From: Streptomyces colonosanans
GTDB taxonomy: Bacteria > Actinomycetota > Actinomycetes > Streptomycetales > Streptomycetaceae
Direction: 5' to 3'
Assembly: GCF_001866645.1 (NCBI RefSeq)
Contig: NZ_MLYP01000070.1
Location: 1-64,000, forward strand
Length of the DNA stretch: 64,000 nt
Below, in pieces: positions 19,560-28,203 of the stretch. A program made the position numbers and the translations under genes. A model generated the notes under the pieces. That model did not search any database. It was not told the DNA's origin and saw only the letters and a list, made by a program, of their open reading frames with translations. Each line of letters begins with the position of its first letter. Within the stretch, counting starts at the first letter, position 1.

Positions 19560-19595
19560 TGAGGGGCCGGGCACCTCAGGGTGTCCGGCCCCTCA
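19560..19595. terminator. Bidirectional terminator between secA and the Rv3235-like gene
   Basis: A 16-bp stem with one G-U pair and a TCAG loop lies between two convergent genes, 110 bases after the secA stop and 21 bases beyond the stop of the minus-strand gene. Confidence 0.75.
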
Positions 19596-19615
19596 GCCGT
19601 TTCCTGTCGCCTGCG

Positions 19616-20275
19616 TCAGTCGTCGTCCGCGGGGGGCATACGCGATCCGCCCAGCTCCACCGCCGTGCAGCGCCAGCGGTGGTCCAGGCCGCACTCGAGG
19701 CGGAACGCCATCGCGCGCAACTGGTCGCCCGCGCCGATACGGGCGAAGGCCTCGATGGCGCCCGGCCGCGGGACGTAGTAGCCGATGTCGCGGACGACCG
19801 GGCGGGCGGTGCCGCGGGTACGCAGCGGGCCGCGGCGGGCAAGCCAGGCCAGCTCGTCGTAGGCCCGGCCGACCGTGTGGCGGAGCATGCTGTGGACCGG
19901 CCGCTGCCCGCTCAGCACGGACAGGAGACGGTCGGCGAAGACATCGGTGGGGCGGACATGCGGGACGGGCCTGAGCGGCGCGCCGACGACGGCCTGCCCA
20001 GGCGATCCGCCCGCGACGGCCGGTGTGTGTGGCGACGGCGCGCCCGCTGCCGTGCGGGAGGGGCGTTCCCCTGCCGCCGTGGGCGACGTGCCCGCGCCGG
20101 GCAGCACTCTGGACGCGCCTGGGCCCGGTGTCGTCCGGGACGTGCTCTGGTCCGGCGTCGTGCGGGTACGGCGGGGCGTACCGCCCGGGCGGCGGGTGTC
20201 GTGGCGGACCGGTGGGCGGGTGCCTGGGCGCTCGGCCCTCGTCATTGCCCCGTTCCTCGTCATCACCTTGTGCAT
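19616..20275 (-). CDS. Rv3235-like protein
   Basis: The 219-residue protein has a disordered, Arg/Pro/Thr-rich N-terminal half. Its compact C-terminal half (about 110-215) resembles the mycobacterial Rv3235 family, with RPVPHVRPTDVFADRLLSVL cut at twenty residues and the later ECGLDHRWRCTAVELGG. Rv3235 and secA1 are also near each other in Mycobacterium, so the linkage is old. The function is unknown; no catalytic or membrane features are seen. The ATG at 20275 follows GGGGA; an ATG at 20263 is a possible alternative. A tandem 10-bp repeat stands just upstream. Confidence 0.75.
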   Translation of the reverse strand: MHKVMTRNGAMTRAERPGTRPPVRHDTRRPGGTPRRTRTTPDQSTSRTTPGPGASRVLPGAGTSPTAAGERPSRTAAGAPSPHTPAVAGGSPGQAVVGAPLRPVPHVRPTDVFADRLLSVLSGQRPVHSMLRHTVGRAYDELAWLARRGPLRTRGTARPVVRDIGYYVPRPGAIEAFARIGAGDQLRAMAFRLECGLDHRWRCTAVELGGSRMPPADDD

Positions 20276-20616
20276 AGGGATCCCCGTTCGCGATACCGGT
20301 CGATACCGGTCGGTAACTTCTCGGTGGGGATCTTGTACGGGGTGGGGGACCCGGCCTGCAAGGAAGCCGGGCGCGTGCCGGAGTGGCCGGAGGTTCACCT
20401 ATCAGAGTGAAGAGCAGGGCGGGAATCCCTGCGGCAGACAGAGTGGACCGGGTGAACCCCAGTCATCCCGGTTGACGTTGTGGACGGGTGCCGCCGGGAC
20501 CCGAAAGGGGGCACCGCACGTATCCTGGGGTGACTCGCCGGAGGCGCGGGATCGAATTCCGCGGGGCCCGTCACGGGCGGTCCGGCCGCCCTTACCGACT
20601 ACGAAAGCGGCTCGTC
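20276..20616. promoter_or_regulatory. Divergent intergenic region, Rv3235-like gene and DUF6912 gene
   Basis: These 341 bases contain no gene with convincing codon bias. Besides the tandem repeat, they hold GGTTCACC (near 20393) and GGGTGAAC (near 20451), which are single PHO-box-like half sites in opposite orientation and not the direct-repeat arrangement PhoP needs. TATCCT at 20521-20526 could be a -10 for the plus-strand gene, leaving a leader of about 85 bases. Confidence 0.35.
20291..20310. repeat. Tandem 10-bp direct repeat CGATACCGGT
   Basis: Two exact copies of CGATACCGGT are followed by the related CGGTAACTTC. They lie 16-35 bases ahead of the minus-strand ATG of the Rv3235-like gene. 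Ten-base spacing puts both units on one face of the helix, as for a response-regulator dimer. Confidence 0.6.
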
Positions 20617-21132
20617 ATGCGCGTCTACGTACCCCTGACCCTCTCCGGTCTCGCCGATGCGCACAAGACGGGTGAGCTGGGGGCGGGACAGGTCACCGCG
20701 TACGCCGTCACGCCCGCCCTGCGTGAGTGGTACCTCTCCGACGACATCGAGGAGCTGGAGTACGCGGCGCTGAACCGCGCCGCGCTGGCCTCTCTGCGGC
20801 TGCTGGCGGGCGATCCGGGCGCGCCGCGGCGGCGGGTCGTCGTCGCGGTCGACGTACCGGACGGGGCGGCGGCGTTCGATCCCGACCGGGGCCTCGACCC
20901 GGCGGCGCTCGGCGAGGTGCGTGTCGCCGGAGCCGTGACGCTGGCCAAGGCGGCCGCGGTGCACGTCGACGCGGGTGACGCGGAGGCGGACGTGGCCGCG
21001 GCGGCCCAGGCACTCCAGGCCGCGGACCGCGGCGACGACGACGCGCAGTTCGTCGTGGACGGCGCCGAGGACCACGAGCTGCTGTGGTACGCGACGCAGG
21101 AGATCCCGAACCTGCTCGGTCTCGGGGACTGA
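20617..21132 (+). CDS. DUF6912 family protein
   Basis: The 171-residue soluble protein opens MRVYVPLTLSGLADAHKTGE, which is characteristic of an actinobacterial conserved family annotated as DUF6912. It has alternating beta strands and helices, many acidic residues in the C-terminal half (DAGDAEADVAAA) and no recognisable catalytic motif, signal or membrane segment. The start at 20617 fits the family N-terminus; 43 in-frame codons before it look non-coding. The function is unknown. It is followed 59 bases later by the HAD gene on the same strand, so the two may be co-transcribed. Confidence 0.8.
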   Translation: MRVYVPLTLSGLADAHKTGELGAGQVTAYAVTPALREWYLSDDIEELEYAALNRAALASLRLLAGDPGAPRRRVVVAVDVPDGAAAFDPDRGLDPAALGEVRVAGAVTLAKAAAVHVDAGDAEADVAAAAQALQAADRGDDDAQFVVDGAEDHELLWYATQEIPNLLGLGD

Positions 21133-21191
21133 CCACCCGCCCGCTGCCGGCGCACCGGTGAATGTCAGTGCGACCGGGTACGTTTTCCGGC

Positions 21192-21857
21192 ATGGGGACG
21201 TACGGAAGCGCGCACATCGTCTGGGACTGGAACGGGACGCTGTTCCACGACAATGACGCGATCATCGGGGCGACGAACGCCGCGTTCGCCGAGCTGGGCC
21301 TGGAGCCGATCACCCTGGAGCGTTACCGGGCGCTGTACTGCGTACCGGTGCCGAAGTTCTACGAGCGGCTGATGGGGCGGATGCCGACGGACGCCGAGTG
21401 GCTGGTCATGGACGAGACCTTCCACCGGTACTACGCCCAGCACCGGCTCGGCTGCGGGCTCACCGAGGGCGCGGCGGAGCTGCTCGCGGGGTGGCGGTCG
21501 GCGGGCCGCAGCCAGTCGCTCCTGAGCATGTACGGGCACAACGATCTCGTTCCGCTGGTCCAGGGGTTCGGGATCGAGGCGCACTTCCTGCGAGTGGAGG
21601 GCCGGACCGGCCCCTCGGGCGGCAGCAAGGCCGAGCACATGGTCCGGCACATACGGGCACTCGGCGGCGTCGACCCGACGCGCACGGTGGTGATCGGGGA
21701 CGCCGCGGACGACGCGGTAGCCGCCCGGCACGTCGGGGCGCGGGCCGTTCTCTACACCGGTGGCTCCCACAGCCGCGCCAGCCTCGAGGAGGTCGGCGTG
21801 CCGGTGGTCGACACACTGCAGGAGGCGGTCGCGGAGGCCGAGCGGCTGGGGGCGTGA
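21192..21857 (+). CDS. HAD-superfamily hydrolase with Asn in motif I
   Basis: The 221-residue protein has the HAD hydrolase layout: motif I WDWNGTLFHDN (residues 11-21), a helical cap, motif II near LLSMYG, and motif III/IV IGDAADDAVAARHVGA. Motif I carries the nucleophile Asp12, but the usual second Asp (DxD) is Asn14. The second acid normally protonates the leaving group, so reduced or altered phosphatase activity is possible; several HAD proteins with this change exist. The start is the ATG at 21192. An in-frame ATG at 21162 would add ten residues that do not look like the family. The substrate is unknown. Confidence 0.88.
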   Translation: MGTYGSAHIVWDWNGTLFHDNDAIIGATNAAFAELGLEPITLERYRALYCVPVPKFYERLMGRMPTDAEWLVMDETFHRYYAQHRLGCGLTEGAAELLAGWRSAGRSQSLLSMYGHNDLVPLVQGFGIEAHFLRVEGRTGPSGGSKAEHMVRHIRALGGVDPTRTVVIGDAADDAVAARHVGARAVLYTGGSHSRASLEEVGVPVVDTLQEAVAEAERLGA

Positions 21858-21860
21858 ACG

Positions 21861-21888
21861 GGTGCGGCGCTCCCGGGAGCGCCGCACC
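21861..21888. terminator. Bidirectional terminator, 28-bp perfect palindrome
   Basis: GGTGCGGCGCTCCC is followed directly by its reverse complement. The palindrome lies between the convergent HAD and DJ-1/PfpI genes, three bases after the HAD stop and 15 bases from the other. Confidence 0.8.
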
Positions 21889-21903
21889 GTGACGGACGCC
21901 GGT

Positions 21904-22470
21904 TCAGGTCACGGGCGCCTTTGCCCGCAGGATCGTCAGGAACTCGCGCATCCAGCGGGAGTGGTCCGGCCAGGCACGGGACGAGACGAGGGTGCCGTCG
22001 ACCACCGCCTCGGCGTCCTGGAAGGCGGCACCGGCCGCCTGCATGTCCAGCTCCAGGGCCGGATAGGCGGTGACGCGCCGCCCGCGGAGGGCGTCGACCG
22101 CGGCGGTGAGCAACGGGCCGTGGCAGATCTGGGCGACCGGTTTGTCCGTGTCGAAGAACGATTTGAGGATCTTGCGGAGTTCGGGATCGTTGCGGAGGTA
22201 CTCCGGGGCGCGCCCGCCGGGGATCACCAGGGCGACGTACTCTCCGGGGTCGACCTCGCTGAAGGCGAGGTCGGCGGGCCAGGTGTAGCCGGGTTTCTCG
22301 GTGTAGGTGTCGAAGCCGGGTTCGAAGTCGTGGACGACGAAGCGGAGCTTCTTGCGGGTGGGGGCCGCGATGTGGACGTCGTACCCCTCCTCGCGCAGGC
22401 GCTGGTAGGGGTACAGGACCTCCAGTGATTCCGCCGCGTCGCCGGTGACGATCAGGATCTTCCGCGTCAT
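21904..22470 (-). CDS. DJ-1/PfpI family protein
   Basis: The 188-residue protein has the class I amidotransferase-like fold of the DJ-1/PfpI family. The nucleophile elbow AQICHGP has the probable catalytic Cys116 followed by His117, and VIPGGRAPEYLR supplies the other conserved loop. Members act as proteases, chaperones or glyoxalase/deglycase-like enzymes, and which applies here cannot be decided. The ATG at 22470 has a strong ribosome-binding site (GAGGGGAG). Upstream open codons to 22608 are outside the family. It is monocistronic, convergent with the HAD gene. Confidence 0.9.
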   Translation of the reverse strand: MTRKILIVTGDAAESLEVLYPYQRLREEGYDVHIAAPTRKKLRFVVHDFEPGFDTYTEKPGYTWPADLAFSEVDPGEYVALVIPGGRAPEYLRNDPELRKILKSFFDTDKPVAQICHGPLLTAAVDALRGRRVTAYPALELDMQAAGAAFQDAEAVVDGTLVSSRAWPDHSRWMREFLTILRAKAPVT

Positions 22471-23071
22471 GTTCGCCGTGCTCCCCTCGGTCGTGAGGAC
22501 ACCTGCGGTGGGTTCTCTTCCCCGGCAACGTGCCTTTGCGGAGGCGTTCTGCCAAGGGCCGCCGCCGTGCGACGCCGTACCACCATGCTCGCACCGCGTG
22601 CCCTGCACGGCACCGCCCCCTATACCCCTGTGCAGAACGTCAAATTTCGCCCCCCGGTTTTGTACACATACGGCTCATGACGTTCCCCCCGTCGAGAGCG
22701 ATAGCCTTGTGGCGTGATCAGCGCGATACGTCGCGGGGACGCTGTCGTCCCTGCCCTGCGCCCGGTGAGCACGGACGACATCCGTGACCGGGCGGCGGTC
22801 GCTGGTCTTCACAGACGGGGTCGGCCGGAAAGGGCGCCGCAGGCGCCCGGCAGGGCAACCGGGGCGCCCGGGACGCGGGAGGCGCACCATGCGCCGAGAG
22901 CAATGTCACAGCCGCCTGAGGTGCCGGAAATGGCCGATAAACCCCCGCCTGCCTCTCCATGCGGCATAACGTCGAATCAGACCGGACACACCGCGTCTCG
23001 GCGTTACGTCGGAGAAGAGCCCGTATTTCCTTCTACGTCACGCAACGGCGCGCGACAGGAGCCAGAGGACA
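22471..23071. other. 601-base intergenic region ahead of glutamate dehydrogenase
   Basis: No firmly supported gene lies here. The left part must carry the divergent DJ-1/PfpI promoter. At 22677-22707 an ATGACG and a TAGCCT stand 19 bases apart, just before a GTG that opens a doubtful frame. The last 100 bases before the dehydrogenase are relatively A+T-rich and include the ribosome-binding site AGGAGCCAGAGGAC. No hairpin of terminator quality was found. Confidence 0.4.
22677..22707 (+). promoter_or_regulatory. Possible leaderless-type promoter
   Basis: ATGACG (22677-22682), 19 bases, TAGCCT (22702-22707), then a GTG six bases on. The layout is that of Streptomyces promoters that start transcription at the initiation codon, but it could equally serve the dehydrogenase gene with a long leader. 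Confidence 0.3.
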
Positions 23072-23133
23072 ATGCAGACCAAGCTGGACGAAGCCAAGGC
23101 CGAGCTGCTCGAACGGGCCGCCCGGGTAGCTGA
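22714..23133 (+). CDS. Doubtful small ORF ahead of glutamate dehydrogenase
   Basis: A GTG-started frame of 139 codons has good third-position GC bias for about its first 29 codons (VISAIRRGDAVVPALRPV onward). The bias then decays to background, and the frame overlaps the dehydrogenase start by 62 bases. No ribosome-binding site is present; translation would have to be leaderless. The product is not recognised. It may be a short real gene with a shifted end, or chance. Confidence is low. Confidence 0.2.
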   Translation: MISAIRRGDAVVPALRPVSTDDIRDRAAVAGLHRRGRPERAPQAPGRATGAPGTREAHHAPRAMSQPPEVPEMADKPPPASPCGITSNQTGHTASRRYVGEEPVFPSTSRNGARQEPEDNADQAGRSQGRAARTGRPGS

Positions 23134-26100
23134 GAACAGCCCGGTCGGGGGGCACCTACCGACTGGGATGACGAGCGGGGGCACCCCGGACCGGGACGCC
23201 GTGCTCGCGTTCCTCCAGCGCTACTACCTGCACACCGCCCCGGAAGACATGGGCGGCAACGACCCCGTGGACGTGTTCGGTACCGCGTTCTCGCACTACA
23301 GAATGGCCGAGACGCGCCCGCAGGGCACGGCCAACGTGCGGGTCCACACCCCGACCGTCGAGGAGAACGGCTGGACCTGCAGCCACTCCGTCGTCGAGGT
23401 CGTCACCGACGACATGCCGTTCCTGGTCGACTCCGTGACGAACGAGCTGTCGCGGCAGGGACGCGGTATCCACGTCGTCGTCCACCCCCAGTTCGTCGTC
23501 CGCCGCGACCTGACCGGCAAGCTCCTCGAGGTGCTGCCCACCGTGCCCGGCGGCGAGCTGCCGCACGACGCGCACATCGAGTCGTGGATCCACGTCGAGA
23601 TCGACCGTGAGACCGACCGGGCCGACCTGAAGCAGATCACCGCCGATCTGCTGCGCGTCCTGTCCGACGTCCGAGAGGCCGTCGAGGACTGGGAGAAGAT
23701 GCGGCAGGCGGCGCTGAGCGTCGCCGAGGGGCTCCCCGAGGAGTCCGTGCCCGGCGACCTGCCCAGGGCGGAGGTCGAGGAGGCCCGCGAGCTGCTGCGC
23801 TGGCTGGCCGCCGACCACTTCACCTTCCTCGGCTACCGCGAGTACGAGCTGCGTGACGACGACTCGCTGGCCGCCGTGCCCGGTACCGGGCTGGGCATAC
23901 TGCGTTCCGACCCGCAACACGCCGGTGACGACAGCCACCCGGTGAGCCCCTCCTTCGAGCGGCTGCCGACCGACGCCCGTGCCAAGGCCCGCGAGCACAG
24001 GCTGCTGGTCCTCACCAAGGCCAACAGCCGAGCCACCGTGCACCGGCCGTCGTACCTCGACTACGTCGGCGTGAAGAAGTTCGACGAGCACGGCAACGTC
24101 GTCGGCGAGCGCCGCTTCCTGGGCCTGTTCTCGTCCGCGGCCTACACCGAGTCCGTGCGCCGTGTGCCGGTCGTCCGGCGCAAGGTCGCGGAGGTCCTCA
24201 AGGGCGCCGGGTTCTCGCCCAACAGCCACGACGGCCGCGACCTGCTCCAGATCCTGGAGACGTACCCCCGCGACGAGCTGTTCCAGACGTCGGCCGACGA
24301 GCTGCGTTCCATCGTCACCTCCGTCCTCTACCTGCAGGAACGCCGCCGCCTGCGGCTCTACCTGCGTCAGGACGAGTACGGGCGCTACTACTCGGCCCTC
24401 GTCTACCTGCCGCGTGACCGCTACACCACCGGCGTCCGGCTGCGGATCATCGACATCCTCAAGGAGGAGCTCGGCGGCATCAGCGTCGACTTCACGGCCT
24501 GGAACACCGAGTCGATCCTCTCCCGGCTGCACTTCGTGGTCCGCGTCCCCCAGGGCACCGAGCTGCCGCAGCTGTCCGACGCCGACAGGGAGCGCATCGA
24601 GGCGCGGCTCGTCGAGGCCGCCCGCTCCTGGGCCGACTCCTTCTCCGAGGCGCTGAACGCCGAACTCGGCGAGGAGCGCGCCGCCGAGCTGCTGCGCCGC
24701 TACGCGGGCGCCTTCCCGGAGGGCTACAAGGCCGACCACTCCCCGCGCGCCGCGGTCGCCGACCTCGTCCACCTGGAGCAGCTCACCGGCGAGAAGGGCA
24801 AGGACTTCGCTCTCAGCCTGTACGAGCCCGTGGGCGTCGGCCCCGGCGAGCGCCGCTTCAAGATCTACCGCAAGGGCGAGGCCGTCTCGCTCTCCGCCGT
24901 CCTGCCCGTGCTCAACCGGCTCGGCGTCGAGGTCGTCGACGAGCGCCCGTACGAGCTGCGCTGCTCGGACCGCGCGACCGCGTGGATCTACGACTTCGGT
25001 CTGCGCCTGCCCAAGTCTCTGACGGACCTCGGTGACGACGCCCGCGAGCGGTTCCAGGACGCCTTCGCCGCCACCTGGACCGGCCAGGCCGAGAACGACG
25101 GCTTCAACGCCCTCGTGCTGAGCGCCGGGCTCACCTGGCGGCAGGCGATGGTGCTGCGGGCGTACGCCAAGTACCTGCGCCAGGCCGGTTCGACCTTCAG
25201 CCAGGACTACATGGAGGACACCCTCCGCAACAACGTCCACACCACTCGGCTGCTGGTCTCGCTCTTCGAGGCGCGGATGTCGCCGGAGCGCCAGAGCGCC
25301 GGGCTGGAGCTGACCGACGCCCTCCTCGAGGAGCTGGACGCCGCGCTCGACCAGGTCGCCTCGCTCGACGAGGACCGGATCCTGCGCTCCTTCCTCACCG
25401 TCATCAAGGCGACCCTGCGCACCAACTTCTTCCAGAACGCGCGCGACGGCAAGCCGCACGACTACATCTCCATGAAGTTCGACCCGCAGGCCATCCCGGA
25501 CCTGCCGGCGCCGCGTCCGGCGTACGAGATCTGGGTGTACTCGCCGCGTGTCGAGGGCGTGCACCTGCGCTTCGGCAAGGTCGCGCGAGGGGGTCTGCGC
25601 TGGTCCGACCGGCGTGAGGACTTCCGCACCGAGATCCTCGGCCTGGTCAAGGCGCAGATGGTGAAGAACACCGTCATCGTGCCGGTCGGGGCCAAGGGCG
25701 GGTTCGTCGCCAAGCAGCTGCCGGACCCGGCCGTGGACCGCGACGCGTGGCTCGCGGAGGGCGTGCGCAGCTACCGGACGTTCATCTCGGCGCTGCTCGA
25801 CATCACCGACAACATGGTGGCCGGCGAGGTCGTGCCGCCCGCGGACGTGGTCCGGCACGACTCGGACGACACCTACCTGGTGGTCGCCGCCGACAAGGGC
25901 ACGGCGAGGTTCTCGGACATCGCCAACGAGGTCGCCGGGACGTACAACTTCTGGCTGGGCGACGCCTTCGCCTCGGGCGGCTCGGCGGGCTACGACCACA
26001 AGGGGATGGGCATCACCGCCCGCGGCGCCTGGGAGTCCGTCAAGCGGCACTTCCGGGAGCTGGGCGTGAACACCCAGGCCGAGGATTTCACCGCGGTCGG

Positions 26101-27997
26101 CATCGGCGACATGTCCGGTGACGTGTTCGGTAACGGCATGCTGCTGTCCGAGCACATCCGCCTGGTCGCGGCCTTCGACCACCGGCACATCTTCATCGAC
26201 CCGAACCCGGACGCGGCGACCTCGTACGCCGAGCGCCGGCGCCTGTTCGAGCTGCCGCGCTCCTCGTGGGCCGACTACAACACCGAGCTGCTGTCGGCGG
26301 GCGGCGGTGTGTTCCCCCGCAGCGCCAAGTCGGTCCCGATCAACGCGCACATCCGCGAGGTTCTCGGCATCGAGCGCGGCATCACCAAGATGACCCCGGC
26401 CGACCTGATGAAGGCGATCCTCCAGGCGCCGGTCGACCTGCTGTGGAACGGCGGCATCGGCACGTACGTCAAGTCCTCGGCGGAGTCGAACGCGGACGTC
26501 GGTGACAAGGCCAACGACTCCATCCGTGTCGACGGCAAGGACCTGCGGGTCAAGGTCGTCGGCGAGGGCGGCAACCTGGGCCTGACCCAGCTCGGCCGGA
26601 TCGAGTGCGCCCAGCACGGCGGCAAGATCAACACCGACGCGATCGACAACAGCGCCGGTGTGGACACCTCCGACCACGAGGTGAACATCAAGATCCTGCT
26701 CAACGCGGTCGTGGCCAACGGCGATCTGACCGTCAAGCAGCGCAACAAGCTGCTCGCCGAGATGACCGACGAGGTCGGCGCCCTGGTGCTGCGCAACAAC
26801 TACGCGCAGAACGTGGCGATCGCCAACGCCCTGTTCCAGTCGAAGGACATGCTGCACGCGCAGCAGCGCTTCCTCCGCCACCTGGTGCGCGAGGGCCACC
26901 TCGACCGGGCGCTGGAGTTCCTGCCCACCGACCGGCAGATCCGCGAGCGGCTGAACACCGGGCAGGGCCTGACCGGCCCGGAGACCGCCGTCCTGCTGGC
27001 TTACACGAAGATCACGGTCTCCCGGGAGCTGCTGGAGACGTCGCTGCCCGACGACCCGTACCTGCGCACCCTGCTGCACGAGTACTTCCCGACGGCGCTG
27101 CGCAAGAAGTACTCCGACCAGATCGACCACCACGCTCTGAGCCGTGAGATCGTGACGACCCTCCTGGTCAACGACACGGTCAACACGGGCGGTACAAGCT
27201 TCCTGCACCGCATGCGCGAGGAGACGGGTGCGTCGCTGGAGGAGATCGTGAGGGCGCAGACGGCGTCCCGCGCGATCTTCCACTCCAGCACGGTGTGGGA
27301 CGCGGTCGAGGCTCTCGACAACGAGGTCGACGCCGACGTCCAGACCCGTATCCGCCTGCACTCGCGCCGTCTGGTGGAGCGCGGCACGCGCTGGCTGCTC
27401 AACAACCGGCCGCAGCCGCTGGAGCTGTCCACGACGATCGAGTTCTTCCAGGACCGCGTCGAGCAGGTTTGGAGCGAGCTGCCGAAGCTGCTGCGCGGCG
27501 TGGATCTGGAGTGGTGGCAGAAGATCTACGACGAGATGACGGGCGCCGGCGTCCCGGACGAACTCGCCACGCGGGTGGCCGGGTTCTCCTCCGCGTTCCC
27601 CGCGCTCGACATCGTGTCGGTGGCCGACCGCCTGGGCAAGGACCCGATGGCCGTCGCCGAGCTCTACTACGACCTCGCCGACCGGCTGCGGATCACCCAG
27701 CTCATGGACCGCATCATCGAACTGCCGCGCAACGACCGCTGGCAGTCGATGGCCCGCGCGTCCATCCGCGAGGACCTGTACGCGGCTCACGCGGGCCTGA
27801 CGGCAGAGATCCTGTCGGTGGGCAATGGTGCCTCCAGCCCCGAACAGCGCTTCAAGGCCTGGGAGGAGAAGAACGCGGCGATCCTGAGCCGGGCGCGCAC
27901 CACCCTGGACGAGATCTCGAGTTCGGACTCCTTCGACCTCGCGAACCTGTCGGTCGCGATGCGCACGATGCGGACGCTGCTGCGGACGCACGGCTAG
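23072..27997 (+). CDS. NAD-specific glutamate dehydrogenase, large 180-kDa class
   Basis: The 1641-residue enzyme belongs to the L_180 class, which oxidises glutamate to 2-oxoglutarate and ammonium with NAD. The ATG at 23072 follows AGGAGCCAGAGGAC. The N-terminal ACT-like regulatory region covers roughly the first 450 residues. The catalytic domain begins near residue 700 and includes RGGLRWSDRREDFRTEILGL (about 838-857), VGAKGGFV (about 871-878) and the nucleotide-binding GEGGNLG stretch near 1165. The length is in the class range of about 1600-1650. It stands alone between a long leader and a strong terminator. Its direction in Streptomyces is presumably catabolic, under amino-acid-rich conditions. 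Confidence 0.96.
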   Translation: MQTKLDEAKAELLERAARVAENSPVGGHLPTGMTSGGTPDRDAVLAFLQRYYLHTAPEDMGGNDPVDVFGTAFSHYRMAETRPQGTANVRVHTPTVEENGWTCSHSVVEVVTDDMPFLVDSVTNELSRQGRGIHVVVHPQFVVRRDLTGKLLEVLPTVPGGELPHDAHIESWIHVEIDRETDRADLKQITADLLRVLSDVREAVEDWEKMRQAALSVAEGLPEESVPGDLPRAEVEEARELLRWLAADHFTFLGYREYELRDDDSLAAVPGTGLGILRSDPQHAGDDSHPVSPSFERLPTDARAKAREHRLLVLTKANSRATVHRPSYLDYVGVKKFDEHGNVVGERRFLGLFSSAAYTESVRRVPVVRRKVAEVLKGAGFSPNSHDGRDLLQILETYPRDELFQTSADELRSIVTSVLYLQERRRLRLYLRQDEYGRYYSALVYLPRDRYTTGVRLRIIDILKEELGGISVDFTAWNTESILSRLHFVVRVPQGTELPQLSDADRERIEARLVEAARSWADSFSEALNAELGEERAAELLRRYAGAFPEGYKADHSPRAAVADLVHLEQLTGEKGKDFALSLYEPVGVGPGERRFKIYRKGEAVSLSAVLPVLNRLGVEVVDERPYELRCSDRATAWIYDFGLRLPKSLTDLGDDARERFQDAFAATWTGQAENDGFNALVLSAGLTWRQAMVLRAYAKYLRQAGSTFSQDYMEDTLRNNVHTTRLLVSLFEARMSPERQSAGLELTDALLEELDAALDQVASLDEDRILRSFLTVIKATLRTNFFQNARDGKPHDYISMKFDPQAIPDLPAPRPAYEIWVYSPRVEGVHLRFGKVARGGLRWSDRREDFRTEILGLVKAQMVKNTVIVPVGAKGGFVAKQLPDPAVDRDAWLAEGVRSYRTFISALLDITDNMVAGEVVPPADVVRHDSDDTYLVVAADKGTARFSDIANEVAGTYNFWLGDAFASGGSAGYDHKGMGITARGAWESVKRHFRELGVNTQAEDFTAVGIGDMSGDVFGNGMLLSEHIRLVAAFDHRHIFIDPNPDAATSYAERRRLFELPRSSWADYNTELLSAGGGVFPRSAKSVPINAHIREVLGIERGITKMTPADLMKAILQAPVDLLWNGGIGTYVKSSAESNADVGDKANDSIRVDGKDLRVKVVGEGGNLGLTQLGRIECAQHGGKINTDAIDNSAGVDTSDHEVNIKILLNAVVANGDLTVKQRNKLLAEMTDEVGALVLRNNYAQNVAIANALFQSKDMLHAQQRFLRHLVREGHLDRALEFLPTDRQIRERLNTGQGLTGPETAVLLAYTKITVSRELLETSLPDDPYLRTLLHEYFPTALRKKYSDQIDHHALSREIVTTLLVNDTVNTGGTSFLHRMREETGASLEEIVRAQTASRAIFHSSTVWDAVEALDNEVDADVQTRIRLHSRRLVERGTRWLLNNRPQPLELSTTIEFFQDRVEQVWSELPKLLRGVDLEWWQKIYDEMTGAGVPDELATRVAGFSSAFPALDIVSVADRLGKDPMAVAELYYDLADRLRITQLMDRIIELPRNDRWQSMARASIREDLYAAHAGLTAEILSVGNGASSPEQRFKAWEEKNAAILSRARTTLDEISSSDSFDLANLSVAMRTMRTLLRTHG

Positions 27998-28010
27998 ATC
28001 CCGTACGACG

Positions 28011-28044
28011 ACGGGGGCGCTCCATGGTGATGGGGCGCCCCCGT
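28011..28044 (+). terminator. Glutamate dehydrogenase terminator
   Basis: A 10-bp perfect stem (ACGGGGGCGC with its complement) closes a 14-base loop and starts 14 bases after the stop codon. Confidence 0.8.
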
Positions 28045-28203
28045 TCGCGTACCCGGGCATTGTTCTCCTGCTCACGCGTCTCTGCGGGCTTTCTTGCCAA
28101 TACCTAGGGAAATTCCAGCCGTGAATTTACCCTTTCCTGTTAAACGGGATATTTGGAATTAGGTTTGGCCTGATCGCCGAATGAGTGTGGAGGACCCGTA
28201 CCC
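28045..28203 (+). promoter_or_regulatory. A+T-rich promoter region of the gtrA-like operon
   Basis: The stretch 28083-28170 is clearly richer in A and T than any coding DNA nearby (TTTACCCTTTCCTGTTAAAC and following). It must contain the promoter of the two-gene plus-strand operon that opens the glycopolymer locus. No single -35/-10 pair is convincing. The ribosome-binding site GTGGAGG is at 28188-28194. Confidence 0.4.

Noticed and set aside
20393..20458. PHO-box half-sites near the DUF6912 gene
   Set aside because: The two half-sites face each other 58 bases apart, while PhoP needs direct repeats at 11-base spacing.
23156..28075. A 1639-codon open frame on the minus strand opposite glutamate dehydrogenase
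   Set aside because: The frame mirrors the coding strand of a certain gene; its product is rich in Val, Leu, Arg and Gly without motifs.
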